From JAKQDH01 sp029558835 (GTDB lineage Bacteria > Planctomycetota > Phycisphaerae > UBA1845), in assembly GCA_035356615.1 (NCBI GenBank), contig DAOQSN010000010.1, positions 68,091 through 132,090 on the forward strand: a stretch of 64,000 nucleotides of DNA, in the 5' to 3' direction. Below, in pieces: positions 16,425 through 25,218 of the stretch. The notes below the pieces were generated by a model. The model was not told where the DNA came from. It saw nothing but the letters and a program-made list of their open reading frames with translations, and did no database searches. A program made the translations under genes and the position numbers. Numbering within the stretch: position 1 is the first letter of the stretch; each line of letters starts with the position of its first letter.

Positions 16425-18902
16425 ATGGGTGTAACCACGGCGAGCACGAACGATGCGACGGGCGGAGGCCACGCAGGCCCGCGCCACGACTTTGACGCCG
16501 GCGCCCCGTCCGTGGTTTCCCGGTCGCTTCGGACTCGGCTCACGCGGGTCGGCGTGGCCGAGGTTCTGGCGGCCGCACTGGGGGTGCTCTGCTATCTCAA
16601 CGTCCTGCCCAACGACTTCACCTACGACGCCGTGGCCGTCGTGCAGCACAACCCGTTGGTCAATGAGCCGGGGCGGTGGGGCGACATCTGGACCAAGGAC
16701 CTCTGGTGGGCCGGGCGCGACGAAACGCCGCGGCGGGACCTGCTCTATCGCCCCGTTACGCTTAGCTCCTACCGGCTGGTCCGGCTGCCGGCCGGGGGCG
16801 ATCCCTGGCCGCAACATGCGCTCAACCTCGCGCTGCACGCACTGATCTGCGTGCTGGTCGTGCGTCTGTGCCGGCAGGTTGTGCCCGAGAGCGACGCTCG
16901 GGGGCGGAACCGCTGGGCTCCACTGCTGGCCGGGGCCGGTTTTGCGGTCCTGCCGATCCACACCGACGTGGTGGCCAACCTCGTTGGGCGAGCGGACCTG
17001 CTGGCCACCCTGGGTGTGCTGCTGACGCTGGCGTGCCATCGACGCGTTATCAAGGCCGTGGCCGGACTGCGCGATCGGAGCCGCGACCGTCAGGGAGCGG
17101 AGGTGTGTCACGAACGCCCCGACGCCTCGACGCCCGTTCACCCTGCGGCCGAGGTTGGCCCTCACTCCGCGGGGGCGCGCCGCTGGGTCTGGATGCTGGG
17201 CGCCGCGGCCGCCGCGTTCCTCAGTATGGGGGCCAAGGAGAGTGGCGTCAGCGTGGTGTTGCTGGCGCCCCTCTTTGACGCGCTCGAACGGCTCCGACGG
17301 CGAGAAGCCGGCGCCCTCACCCCTGCCCCTCTCCCGCGGGGAGAGGGGTTCAGACGCCGCACGCCCGGCGCAGGTGGTGAAACCCCTCTCCCCGGGGGAG
17401 AAGGCAGGGTGAAAGGGGAGGCCGCATGTCTACCGCCCTCGTCTGCGTGCTCCCCGGTTCCTGGGAAGATCAGGCCGTGGGTGGCTGACTGGTGGTCGCT
17501 GGAAAGCGCCGGGCGACTCGCATACCTGGCCGTGCCTTTGCTCGTGTACTTCGCCCTACGCTACCATGCGTTGGCAGGACAGCTCTTGCAGAAGCCGGCG
17601 CTGACCAAGACGGTCAACGTCCTGGTGGACGCACCCGCGTGGCAGCACGTGTTGGGCGTCGTGCAGTTGTGGGGGATGTACTGGACCAAGACGTTCTGGC
17701 CCGCCACGCTCTGCATCGACTACTCCATCCACGCGGTACGCCTGGCCCGTAGCGTGTTCGATGCGCACGTGCTGATCGGTCTGGCGGTCCTGGGGGGGCT
17801 GCTGGTGGCGGCCACGCATGCCCGGCGCCGCGGGCGGCCGGAGGTCGCCGTGCTGGCGGGAGGGCTGGTCGTCAGCTACCTGCCCACGTCCAACGCCTTG
17901 GTGCTGATCCAGGTCTTCTTCGCCGAGCGTATCTGGTATCTGCCGTCGGTCTTCGTAGTGGTGCTGCTGGCGTGGGCGGTGGCCGGCTGGGTGCGGCGGC
18001 CGGCCGGCGCGGTGGCGGCGGGGTTGATTGTCCTGACGCTGCTGGGGCGTTGTTGGGTCCGCAACTTCGAGTGGCGCGACAACGGCACTCTGTTCGCGGC
18101 TGCCTGGCGCGATCACCCCGACAGTGTGGGCGCACGGTACTTGTACGGCCAATGGCTGACACAACACGGGCAGTACGAAGACGGTGTGCGCCTGCTCGAA
18201 AGCGCCCTGGACATCGACCTCGGGCTGACCGACGCGCATCGTGCCCTGGGCCGGGCCCACCTTGAGCACGGGGATTACCAGCGGGCAGTGCAACACCTGC
18301 GGATCGCGCACATGCAGGTGCCCGGCCACCCGGCTACCGAGGAAGCAATGGCCCGCGCCGGTGCCGCCTACGCCGAGACCTTGCGGGTCCAGCTCGAAGA
18401 GGCCCGGTCGCGGGCTACGCAGGCCCCGGCCGACCTGTCCGCTCAAGTTGCCTACGTGGAACTTCTGCTCCAGCTTGGGCAGCACGATGAAGCACTGTTG
18501 CGTCTGCGTCAGGACGATGCACGGTTCGCAGAGGAAGCACCCTGGCAAACCCTCAAGTGCCGCGCCCTGGTGCAAGCGGGGGAACTGGACGAGGCAATCG
18601 ATGCCTACGCGCGGGCGCACAAGCTGGCGCCCGAGGATGCCGGCCTGCTGGTAGAGTGGGCGATGCTGCTGCTGGAGCGACGCCGCCCGGGCGACCTGGA
18701 CGAGGCGCAGGAACTGCTCGCTCAGGCCGGCGGCCTTGCCCCGGACGATCCACGCCTGCTGGTTGGCAGGGCGGAACTGACTGCGTTGCGGGGCGACCTG
18801 ACCACCGCCCTGCGACTCTATCAGGCGGCCCTGCAGCGCGTCGCCCCGGACAGCGTGCAGCATCGCGTTTGGCGGGAGCGGGCCCGCACGCTCGGGGGTT
18901 GA
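16425..18902 (+). CDS. TMTC-like multi-pass membrane protein with C-terminal TPR repeats
   Basis: An 825-residue protein. The N-terminal half is a polytopic membrane domain with features of the TMTC/bacterial glycosyltransferase-like TPR family: NDFTYDAVAVVQHNPLV, LYRPVTLSSYRL and VLPIHTDVVANLVGRADLLA. The C-terminal ~270 residues are tetratricopeptide repeats. TMTC relatives transfer mannose from a lipid donor or are suspected to; that activity is only inferred here. Residues ~297-330 (17314-17416) are encoded by an in-frame dispersed repeat that gives ALTPAPLPRGEGF and TPLPGGEGRV, placed in a loop between membrane segments. The ATG was taken as the first in frame; the ribosome-binding site is weak. 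Confidence 0.75.
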   Translation: MGVTTASTNDATGGGHAGPRHDFDAGAPSVVSRSLRTRLTRVGVAEVLAAALGVLCYLNVLPNDFTYDAVAVVQHNPLVNEPGRWGDIWTKDLWWAGRDETPRRDLLYRPVTLSSYRLVRLPAGGDPWPQHALNLALHALICVLVVRLCRQVVPESDARGRNRWAPLLAGAGFAVLPIHTDVVANLVGRADLLATLGVLLTLACHRRVIKAVAGLRDRSRDRQGAEVCHERPDASTPVHPAAEVGPHSAGARRWVWMLGAAAAAFLSMGAKESGVSVVLLAPLFDALERLRRREAGALTPAPLPRGEGFRRRTPGAGGETPLPGGEGRVKGEAACLPPSSACSPVPGKIRPWVADWWSLESAGRLAYLAVPLLVYFALRYHALAGQLLQKPALTKTVNVLVDAPAWQHVLGVVQLWGMYWTKTFWPATLCIDYSIHAVRLARSVFDAHVLIGLAVLGGLLVAATHARRRGRPEVAVLAGGLVVSYLPTSNALVLIQVFFAERIWYLPSVFVVVLLAWAVAGWVRRPAGAVAAGLIVLTLLGRCWVRNFEWRDNGTLFAAAWRDHPDSVGARYLYGQWLTQHGQYEDGVRLLESALDIDLGLTDAHRALGRAHLEHGDYQRAVQHLRIAHMQVPGHPATEEAMARAGAAYAETLRVQLEEARSRATQAPADLSAQVAYVELLLQLGQHDEALLRLRQDDARFAEEAPWQTLKCRALVQAGELDEAIDAYARAHKLAPEDAGLLVEWAMLLLERRRPGDLDEAQELLAQAGGLAPDDPRLLVGRAELTALRGDLTTALRLYQAALQRVAPDSVQHRVWRERARTLGG
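17314..17416 (+). repeat. CCCTCACCCC palindromic repeat R2 inside a coding sequence
   Basis: Two facing copies, CCCTCACCCCTGCCCCTCTC with its paired GGGGAGAGGGG, then an inverted partial copy, lie wholly within the TMTC-like gene and keep its frame. The same repeat occurs at 45206, 45363 and 46006. Confidence 0.85.
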
Positions 18903-18961
18903 GCGGGTCGGGGCTTCTGCTCCGCATCCTCGGACCGCGCGAAAAAAACTCACCAATTCGC

Positions 18962-18990
18962 TTGACGATCGGTTGTTGTTAGGTTATAGT
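18962..18990 (+). promoter_or_regulatory. Near-consensus promoter of the lexA unit
   Basis: TTGACG (-35), 17-bp spacer, TATAGT (-10). It is the strongest promoter match in this part of the window and its -10 overlaps the operator. Confidence 0.65.
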
Positions 18991-19005
18991 TCTACCGAAC
19001 ATAAC
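18983..19005 (+). promoter_or_regulatory. Candidate LexA operator
   Basis: AGTTC-TACC-GAACA (18988-19001) inside a wider palindrome flanked by GTTAT and ATAAC. It matches a TGTTC-N4-GAACA type box, which I recall being described for LexA of Verrucomicrobia, at nine of ten positions. It overlaps the -10 box, so bound LexA would block transcription. Confidence 0.6.
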
Positions 19006-19203
19006 TAGAACCCGCGCGAGGCGTGGTTTACCTGCGGGTTGCCGCGTGCCGTGGCGGCAGCGTGGCCGCGCTGCGTATACCGGCCTCCCGCCGCCGTGGA
19101 GGGGAAGGGGGGCCGCGGTCGGCGGCAGGATCGCATTGGTGTTCCGCGGCGGCTCCGGGACGGGGCCGCCATTGCGGAAGTGCTGACCGGAGCAAGGACG
19201 CTC

Positions 19204-19809
19204 ATGTTGCACATGGACGGTTACTCGGCCGCGCCAGTTGAGCCCGACTGGCCGTTGTGTGTGTTCGGTCCCGGGGGTGATTTCAGGACCGCGTGGCTCC
19301 CGGGGCCGACACCACAAGGCCCGCTCTGCGGGTCGCCGGCTCTGCGCGAGGTTAAGCTGACCGAGGGGGTAGTCGCGCGGACCGGGGGGCGTGGGCCGTT
19401 GCGGTGGTGGTGGCAACAGGCGCGGCTGGCGGCCCGGGAACTGCTCGTGGCAGGTCAACGCCTGCGGCGGTTTGAGGAGCTGCTCCGGCAGCGGCGAGCG
19501 CCTGTGGTTGCGCTCGGGCCGGAGGGCCTGACCAGTGTTTGGGAGAGCACCCATGGCACGCACGGGCAAAGCGGCGCCGGAGTCGGCCGCGCTGACTCCG
19601 CGCCAACTCGAAATCCTCACGCGCATCCGCGACGACCGGCGGCGCAATGGCTATTCGCCGACCTTGCAGGAGATCGCAGACTCGCTCGGACGCAGCAAAG
19701 TCACGGTGTTCGAGCACGTCGAGGCGCTTGTTCGAAAGGGCCTGCTGCGCCGGCAACGCAACAAGGCACGCTCTTTGGACCTGACATCCGCCGCGCGCTT
19801 GCCGGATGA
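19204..19809 (+). CDS. Hypothetical protein between the SOS promoter and lexA
   Basis: A 201-residue frame from the ATG at 19204, with AAGGA five bases upstream. The first ~110 residues have plausible codon use and a helical, Leu/Arg-rich segment (QARLAARELLVAGQRLRRFEELLR). The last ~85 residues overlap lexA in another frame and look like shadow coding. No family recognised. If real, it would be the first gene of an SOS-controlled unit with lexA. The alternative is a long untranslated lexA leader. Confidence 0.35.
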   Translation: MLHMDGYSAAPVEPDWPLCVFGPGGDFRTAWLPGPTPQGPLCGSPALREVKLTEGVVARTGGRGPLRWWWQQARLAARELLVAGQRLRRFEELLRQRRAPVVALGPEGLTSVWESTHGTHGQSGAGVGRADSAPTRNPHAHPRRPAAQWLFADLAGDRRLARTQQSHGVRARRGACSKGPAAPATQQGTLFGPDIRRALAG

Positions 19810-20191
19810 GCGGCCGACACGTCTGCCCCTGGTGGGCCGCATCGCGGCGGGTCGCCCGCTGGAAGCGGTCGAGACGCCGGACGCGGTCGATCTCGAGGAG
19901 ATGTTCCAGAGCCGTTACCCGGTATGCGCGCTGCGCGTCACGGGGGACAGCATGGTGGACGACCAGATACGAGACGGTGACCTGGTCGTGTTCGAGCAGC
20001 GGTCCAACCCGCGCAACGGGGATACCGTGGTGGCGCTGCTGGACCGTGAAGAGGCGACGCTTAAGCGCTTCTACCGCGAGCGGGACCGCATCCGCCTGCA
20101 ACCGGCGAACGACCGCTATCCGCCCCTCTACGTCAAGGACCGCGACCTGGCGATCCAGGGCGTGGTGATCGGCGTGCTCCGGCGGCTGTAG
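19553..20191 (+). CDS. lexA: LexA repressor
   Basis: A 212-residue SOS repressor. The N-terminal winged helix-turn-helix covers residues ~12-75 with PTLQEIADSLGRSKVTVFEH. The Ala-Gly self-cleavage site is in GRIAAGRPLEAVE near residue 97. The catalytic serine lies in TGDSMVDDQIRDGD near residue 133 and the lysine in EATLKRF near residue 171, as in active S24-family autoproteases. I chose ATG 19553, which has GGGAG upstream, over the GTG at 19535. The nearest promoter with a LexA-like operator is about 560 bp upstream, which implies autoregulation through a long leader or an upstream ORF. Confidence 0.95.
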   Translation: MARTGKAAPESAALTPRQLEILTRIRDDRRRNGYSPTLQEIADSLGRSKVTVFEHVEALVRKGLLRRQRNKARSLDLTSAARLPDERPTRLPLVGRIAAGRPLEAVETPDAVDLEEMFQSRYPVCALRVTGDSMVDDQIRDGDLVVFEQRSNPRNGDTVVALLDREEATLKRFYRERDRIRLQPANDRYPPLYVKDRDLAIQGVVIGVLRRL

Positions 20192-20569
20192 CAACTCAGC
20201 GGTTGTGGAAGGTCGCGGGACGGCGCGGGGGCGCGGGGCGGCGCGCATCGCGGCATCGTGTGCTGTGCGATGCGGTGTGAGCGATTCCGCGCTGCCATCG
20301 AGCCGCGGGCTTCCGCCCGCGCGGTGCCGCGTTGCGGTGACGGCTGCACGATTGCGCGCGGTGATCGAGGTCGTGGAGCCGCAGCATTCGCGGAATGTCG
20401 CCTCCGGGGCCCGAACCCGCAGAGGGGTTCGGGAGCAGGGGAGGGGCGTCGTGCCCGGCGTGCGACTGCACGCCGAAGCGGGCGGGTGCGAAGGTGGGGC
20501 TTGGTGTGCCGAGCCGGGAGCGCTGGAAGGGGTAGCGCGAAAGGGGCGGGGTGCGAAGGGCAAGAAGAA
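20192..20569. other. Convergent intergenic region
   Basis: High-GC stretch between lexA and the terminator of the opposing PEP-CTERM gene. I see no gene or clear lexA terminator in it. Confidence 0.4.
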
Positions 20570-20599
20570 GGGACCGCGTCGTCGTGGACGAGCGGTCCC
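20570..20599 (-). terminator. Terminator hairpin of the minus-strand PEP-CTERM gene
   Basis: GGGACCGC pairs with GCGGTCCC and TCGTC with GACGA around a 3-base loop. On the minus strand it is followed by TTCTTCTTG. Confidence 0.6.
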
Positions 20600-20633
20600 G
20601 ATGTCGTTGTCGCGAGTCGGCTTCGGTGCGGAA

Positions 20634-21320
20634 CTAGCGCCGCCGACGAAGCAGAGCCAGACCGCCAACCGCCAGCAGACCAAGGGAGGCCGGCTCCGGC
20701 GAGTACGTGTACGTCACACACACCTGGACCTCAAGGATCGGATACTCGACCTCAAGCTGCCAGGCGTCCGGCGTAATGCCCTCAAACTGCAGGTCGTTAA
20801 CCATCAGCAGCGGGCTGACGTTGAAGGCGACGTTGGCCGGGCCGTTCGAGTCGTAGAACGCCTCGGACGGGAAATACTGCCCTGCCAGCAGGCTCGCATA
20901 GCCAAGGACGCCGAAGTCCCACCCGTCTGGCGGCGTCGCGTCGAACAGGGCCAAGTCGCCGTTGTCCGGGTCAAGATTGATGAACGGACTCGTGACGGTA
21001 TTGCCACCCGAGGAGAACACCCCCGGTCCGATGGCGGAGAACTGACGAATCACGCGGGCGCGCACGACGGCGCTTTTGAACGGATCGTCGTTGTCAGCCT
21101 TCGGTTGTGCCGAGCCGCTGTGATAGACATTCACCACCACATCATCGAGGATGAGCGACCCGCCCTGGTTATCAAACTTGGGCAGGTACAAATCCTGCGG
21201 ATCCTGCAAATCGCTGGTGAACGAGACGAAATTGCAGTACGACACCTCGTCGGCGCTGGCCACCGCGCCGCAGCAGACTGCGACCGCGACCAGAATCCCC
21301 CCTGCCAACATTTTCCGCAT
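20634..21320 (-). CDS. PEP-CTERM protein with a choice-of-anchor-E-like domain
   Basis: A 228-residue exported protein. The signal peptide ends near VASADEVSY. The body has LYLPKFDNQGGSLILDDV and an FYDSNGPANVAFNV segment, matching the pattern of choice-of-anchor E domains (an LPKFD sequence near the start, then beta strands). It ends SPEPASLGLLAVGGLALLRRRR, a full PEP-CTERM tail for exosortase sorting to the cell surface. The start was chosen for AAGGAGG nine bases upstream of the ATG at 21320. It is transcribed towards lexA and has its own terminator. The biological role of this domain is not known. Confidence 0.85.
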   Translation of the reverse strand: MRKMLAGGILVAVAVCCGAVASADEVSYCNFVSFTSDLQDPQDLYLPKFDNQGGSLILDDVVVNVYHSGSAQPKADNDDPFKSAVVRARVIRQFSAIGPGVFSSGGNTVTSPFINLDPDNGDLALFDATPPDGWDFGVLGYASLLAGQYFPSEAFYDSNGPANVAFNVSPLLMVNDLQFEGITPDAWQLEVEYPILEVQVCVTYTYSPEPASLGLLAVGGLALLRRRR

Positions 21321-22226
21321 ATATCGGTTCCTCCTTCCGAATCTCCAGTTCGAACGACGAATGAGACAATGCCGATCGAGTTGCCTCAGGGATCCTGTGT
21401 GCGCTCTCAATCACGACGTGCAGCCCACAATCCCCGCCGGCGCCTCCTCTGGCCCTCCCAGACCTACTAACGTGCGCACAGGCCCCACGGCAGATGCCCG
21501 TGCACCTTGTAGCCAAGAATACCCCCGCGCGGTCGAAAAGGCAAGAAGATTATCGACAGTCTTTTACGTCCATTTCCACGGGCGGGTGTGGCGCCTGGGC
21601 AAAGGACCGTGCGATCTCCCAACTCATTGTCCGATAGACGTTTAGAACGTCCACCACCCGACGGGTGAGCGCATGCGTGTCTCTTGATCGGGCGCCGTGG
21701 CCCGCTGGGGTGGTTGTCTCGGCCAAGGGCGGACCAGTCGGGGTAGGCTGGAACGGGCACCGACGATCCGCTTGGCTCCCTCTGTGGGGCCGGGCGGTAC
21801 GCAGCAGGGCGCTTGGCCGCCTGCTGAGGAACGCGGTGTCTGCGGCGATGCCCCCGGATGGGTGGCGTGTTGGGCGTCTTGGACGTCGGCTGCGGGAGGC
21901 CGACGTGTTTCTTCGCCGGGCGGGCAGCGGACCGGCCGGTAGGGGGGGCCTGCGGTGGGCCTGTGTCCCGCGCGCGTGATGGCAGGATAGCTTCGCATTG
22001 TCTGCGACGCGGGCGCGATTGCACGCCGCGAGTCTTGCCCGAAGGAAGGTGCTTGCGTTCGGGGCGGGGCGTCATGGTATATTGTGGTCAGGGAGAGCGG
22101 CCGGGCACGATCAGGCCCGGTTCGTGGGGAGAGGGACCCCCCCGCAGTATCAGAATGAGCAGACGGCGCGAGGAGTGGGTGCACGCTGCGCACGCCGGTC
22201 CGGCGCGACGTCGGGTGAACGAGGTG
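21321..22226. other. Divergent 0.9-kb intergenic region
   Basis: Between the minus-strand PEP-CTERM gene and the beta-helix gene. It holds a possible promoter for the latter (22053-22083). Otherwise I see no gene with a plausible ribosome-binding site and no repeat. Confidence 0.4.
22053..22083 (+). promoter_or_regulatory. Possible promoter of the beta-helix gene
   Basis: TATATT with an upstream TG (extended -10) and TTGCGT as a -35 at a long 19-bp spacing. Confidence 0.4.
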
Positions 22227-24014
22227 ATGGCAACGCCGCGGTTTGCGCTGGTGGTTGGCGTGCTATTGGCGGTTTTCCCGGCCGCGACGCGTGGTGGGGA
22301 GCGCGCCGTGTACTACGTGGACGCCGAGGCGTCCGGGTCCGGCAGCGGGTCGAACTGGGTGGATGCGTTTCCGACGCTGTACGCGGCGCTGCAGGTGGCG
22401 ACGGCGGGAAGCGAGATTCGGGTCGCGCAGGGCACGTACTATCCGGGGCCGCCGGCGTGTTCGCGTGAGCTCACGTTTCAACTGATCTCGGGCGTGGCCG
22501 TGCAGGGCGGCTACGCCGGGCACGGCGCGGCGGACCCGGACCACCGGGATCCGGTGCTGCAGCCGACGATCCTGAGCGGCGACATCGGGGAGGCAGGCTA
22601 CTGCGCGGACGATGTGTACCACGTCGTTACCGGCACGGGAACGGGGCGCTCGGCCGTTCTGGACGGCTTCGTCATCGAGAGCGGGCAGGCCGACGGCTCG
22701 TTTCCCCACGACAAGGGCGGCGGGATGCTGAACGACCCGGGCGGTCCGACGGTCCGCAGCTGCGTGTTCCGCGACAACTTCGCGCAGTCGGGCGGGGCGA
22801 TGTACAACGGCTACGGGTACGTGCCGCTCGTCGAGAACTGCACGTTCGTTGGCAATCGGGCGTATTCCAATGGCGGGGCGGTGTTCAACATGGGTTCGGG
22901 GGCCGACGTGCGCGGCTGCCTGTTTTCCGACAACAGCAGTGAACTTTCCGGGGGGGCGGTGAGTGACCTGTACGCGCCGAGTTCCTATGCGGACTGCATG
23001 TTCGAAGGGAACGTCTCGGTCTACCGCGGGGGGGCGGTGTTCAACCTGACTGGCGCGCCGACGTTCACGCGGTGCACGTTTCAGGCCAACGACGCCGTGG
23101 GGACCGGCAGCTCGGCGAAGGGCGGCGCGGGCGTGTACAACGACTCCGGGAGCCCGTCGTTCACGGATTGTGACTTCCTCGACAATCTGTCCACGCGTCA
23201 GGGGGGAGGACTGGTGAACCGGCGGGGCAGTCCGTCCTTACGCAACTGCCGGTTCGCGGAGAACCTGGCGACCGGCGAGGGCGGTGGAGTGTACAACATC
23301 GAGGGCAGTCCGCAGCTCGTCAACTGTGCGTTCGTGGGGAACTGGTCGCTGGTGCAGGGCGGGGCGTTGCTCAGTGACGGCGGGACGGTCACGTTGCTTA
23401 ACTCCACGCTGACGGGCAACCGCGGTTTCGGGACGGGTGCCGGCGGGGTCCAGGTGACACAGGGCGGGCTGAACCTGCGGAGCGGGATTCTCTGGGGCAA
23501 CCGCAACGCGCAGGGGACGGCGGAGGCCGCCCAGATTGGCCTCACCTTTGGCACGCTGTCCGTCAACTACTCGTGCGTGCAGGGGTGGAGCGGGGCGTGG
23601 GGCGGTACCGGCAACATCGGGGCGGTGCCGGGCTTCGAGGACCTGGCCGGGCCGGACGGCATCACCGGCACAGAGGACGACGACCTGACGTTGCGGGTGG
23701 ATTCACCGTGCCTCGATGCCGGCGATCCGACCTACGTGCCCGGTTCGGGCGAGACCGACCTGTACGGCGCGCCACGCCTGGTGTGCGGCACCGTGGACAT
23801 GGGAGCGGTGGAGTTCGGCAGGATCATTGGGGACCTGACGTGTGATCACGTGATTACGATCGCGGACTTCTCCGCCTGGTCCGGGTGTGCGTCGGACCCG
23901 GCTCGGGCGCCCTGCGTCGGAGAGTGTTGCGTCTATGACTTCAGTGCGGACGGAGCGATCAATCTGCGCGACTTTGCGGCCTTTCAGAATGCCATTACTG
24001 CCGGCGAGCCGTGA
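22227..24014 (+). CDS. Secreted right-handed beta-helix protein (choice-of-anchor Q type) with dockerin-like C-terminus
   Basis: About 595 residues from the ATG at 22227; the frame allows an earlier ATG at 22155. After the signal peptide comes YYVDAEASGSGSGSNWVDAF, the usual opening of choice-of-anchor Q proteins, then at least eight parallel beta-helix turns with the repeating GGGxxN and CxFxxN pattern. The helix ends with SPCLDAGDP and DMGAVEF, also typical. The last ~60 residues carry two dockerin-like loops, DLTCDHVITIAD and DFSADGAINLRD. These proteins are extracellular and may bind or cleave polysaccharide; no catalytic residues can be assigned. Confidence 0.85.
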   Translation: MATPRFALVVGVLLAVFPAATRGGERAVYYVDAEASGSGSGSNWVDAFPTLYAALQVATAGSEIRVAQGTYYPGPPACSRELTFQLISGVAVQGGYAGHGAADPDHRDPVLQPTILSGDIGEAGYCADDVYHVVTGTGTGRSAVLDGFVIESGQADGSFPHDKGGGMLNDPGGPTVRSCVFRDNFAQSGGAMYNGYGYVPLVENCTFVGNRAYSNGGAVFNMGSGADVRGCLFSDNSSELSGGAVSDLYAPSSYADCMFEGNVSVYRGGAVFNLTGAPTFTRCTFQANDAVGTGSSAKGGAGVYNDSGSPSFTDCDFLDNLSTRQGGGLVNRRGSPSLRNCRFAENLATGEGGGVYNIEGSPQLVNCAFVGNWSLVQGGALLSDGGTVTLLNSTLTGNRGFGTGAGGVQVTQGGLNLRSGILWGNRNAQGTAEAAQIGLTFGTLSVNYSCVQGWSGAWGGTGNIGAVPGFEDLAGPDGITGTEDDDLTLRVDSPCLDAGDPTYVPGSGETDLYGAPRLVCGTVDMGAVEFGRIIGDLTCDHVITIADFSAWSGCASDPARAPCVGECCVYDFSADGAINLRDFAAFQNAITAGEP

Positions 24015-24128
24015 ATCACCGTGCGTCATCAGGCGACGCCGGCGCGGACATCCGTCCGCCTTGTGACGCTCGCACGTCGGACCCGGGCTGCGGGACTTCC
24101 CAGGGCGATGCCCGCAGCCGGGCTGTGG

Positions 24129-25007
24129 TCAGCTACCGAGGGTGGCTTCCGCGTCGGCGAGAGCCTGCGGCAGCGACTGGCGGACCTCCTCAAGATGGCC
24201 GGCCGAGATCCCCAGCGCCTCCAGCATAGGCTCCGTGATGGCCTGGTCGGCATTGGTAATATAGAAGCCCAGGTGTTCCTGGCTGCACAGGCGGTCGGCA
24301 GCCTGGATCAGGACACCGAGACCGCGCAGTTCGCCACTCAGGGCCTCGGGGGTGTGGTGGAAACCGACGGCCGCCCGCAGGTGCCGCGGAAATTTCCACT
24401 TCGTGGTGAGCGCCACGCCGAATGCCTGGTGGTCAGCCCCGACAATCTGCCGCTCGCACTCGAGGAAGTCGATCGACTGGGCCATGCAGGTGTCGATGAC
24501 CTGGGCGAACTGCTCGGGGTAGGCCTGCCGTTCGACCAGCATGCCGATGTCGTGGATGAGCCCCGCCACGAACATCTCGTCGGGAATGCCGTGATGGGGG
24601 GAGAGCTTGGCGAGCATACGGGCTACGACCGCGACGGCCACGCCGTGCCGCCACAGGTCCGTCGCACTGAAGTGTTCCGAGATGCGCTTGCCGCGGAAGA
24701 GGCGGGCGATGGAGGCGGCGATCGCGATGTTCTTGACGGCCGCCAGTCCCAGCAGAACGATGGCGCGGTCCACGCTGGCCACCTGACCGGGCAGACCGTA
24801 GAAGGCCGAGTTCACCACCTTCAGCACCTTGACCGAAAGGGCGGGGTCCATCTTGATCACGTCGTGCAGATCGCGCGCGGTGCTCTTGGGGTCTTCGACG
24901 ATCTCGATGATCTTGATGGTAGTCTGCGGCAGCGTGGCGAGCCCGCTGAGCGACGCCAGGGCCCGCTCGACAACCTGCTGGGTTCTTTCGGTGGTTTCAG
25001 CAGTCAT
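24129..25007 (-). CDS. HDOD domain signalling protein
   Basis: A 292-residue cytoplasmic protein consisting of one HDOD domain. LPQTTIKIIEIVEDP, DPALSVKVLKVVNSAFYG, DRAIVLLGLAAVKNIAI and FVAGLIHDIGML follow the family pattern; the HD pair that would give catalysis is only partly kept, as usual in HDOD proteins, which act mainly as protein-protein regulators. GGAGGG lies six bases before the ATG. It is downstream of neuC on the same strand with a 211-bp gap, so co-transcription is uncertain. Partners cannot be inferred from the context. Confidence 0.9.
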   Translation of the reverse strand: MTAETTERTQQVVERALASLSGLATLPQTTIKIIEIVEDPKSTARDLHDVIKMDPALSVKVLKVVNSAFYGLPGQVASVDRAIVLLGLAAVKNIAIAASIARLFRGKRISEHFSATDLWRHGVAVAVVARMLAKLSPHHGIPDEMFVAGLIHDIGMLVERQAYPEQFAQVIDTCMAQSIDFLECERQIVGADHQAFGVALTTKWKFPRHLRAAVGFHHTPEALSGELRGLGVLIQAADRLCSQEHLGFYITNADQAITEPMLEALGISAGHLEEVRQSLPQALADAEATLGS

Positions 25008-25218
25008 GAGTCTCCCTCCAGGGGTAGGAGGTTACCGGTCCCACTGGGCGCGGACCCGCCGCGTCTGCCAGTAGAAGGGGTATCGTCGGCATAGCGCGAA
25101 CAGATTAGCTTGAGTTGCTGCGGTGGCGGCCAGACGGGAGTCGGACCGGGGACGGCGCGGTACCAGGTGCCGCGCTGGTTCGTTGATCGGGGCTGCCCCC
25201 CAGACGGAAGGGCCGCGG

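Larger units (their letters stand above)
18903..19203. other. SOS-type control region and leader
   Basis: About 300 bp holding a promoter (18962-18990), an overlapping LexA-like operator (18988-19001) and a ~190-base leader before the ORF at 19204. No gene is supported within it. Confidence 0.55.
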
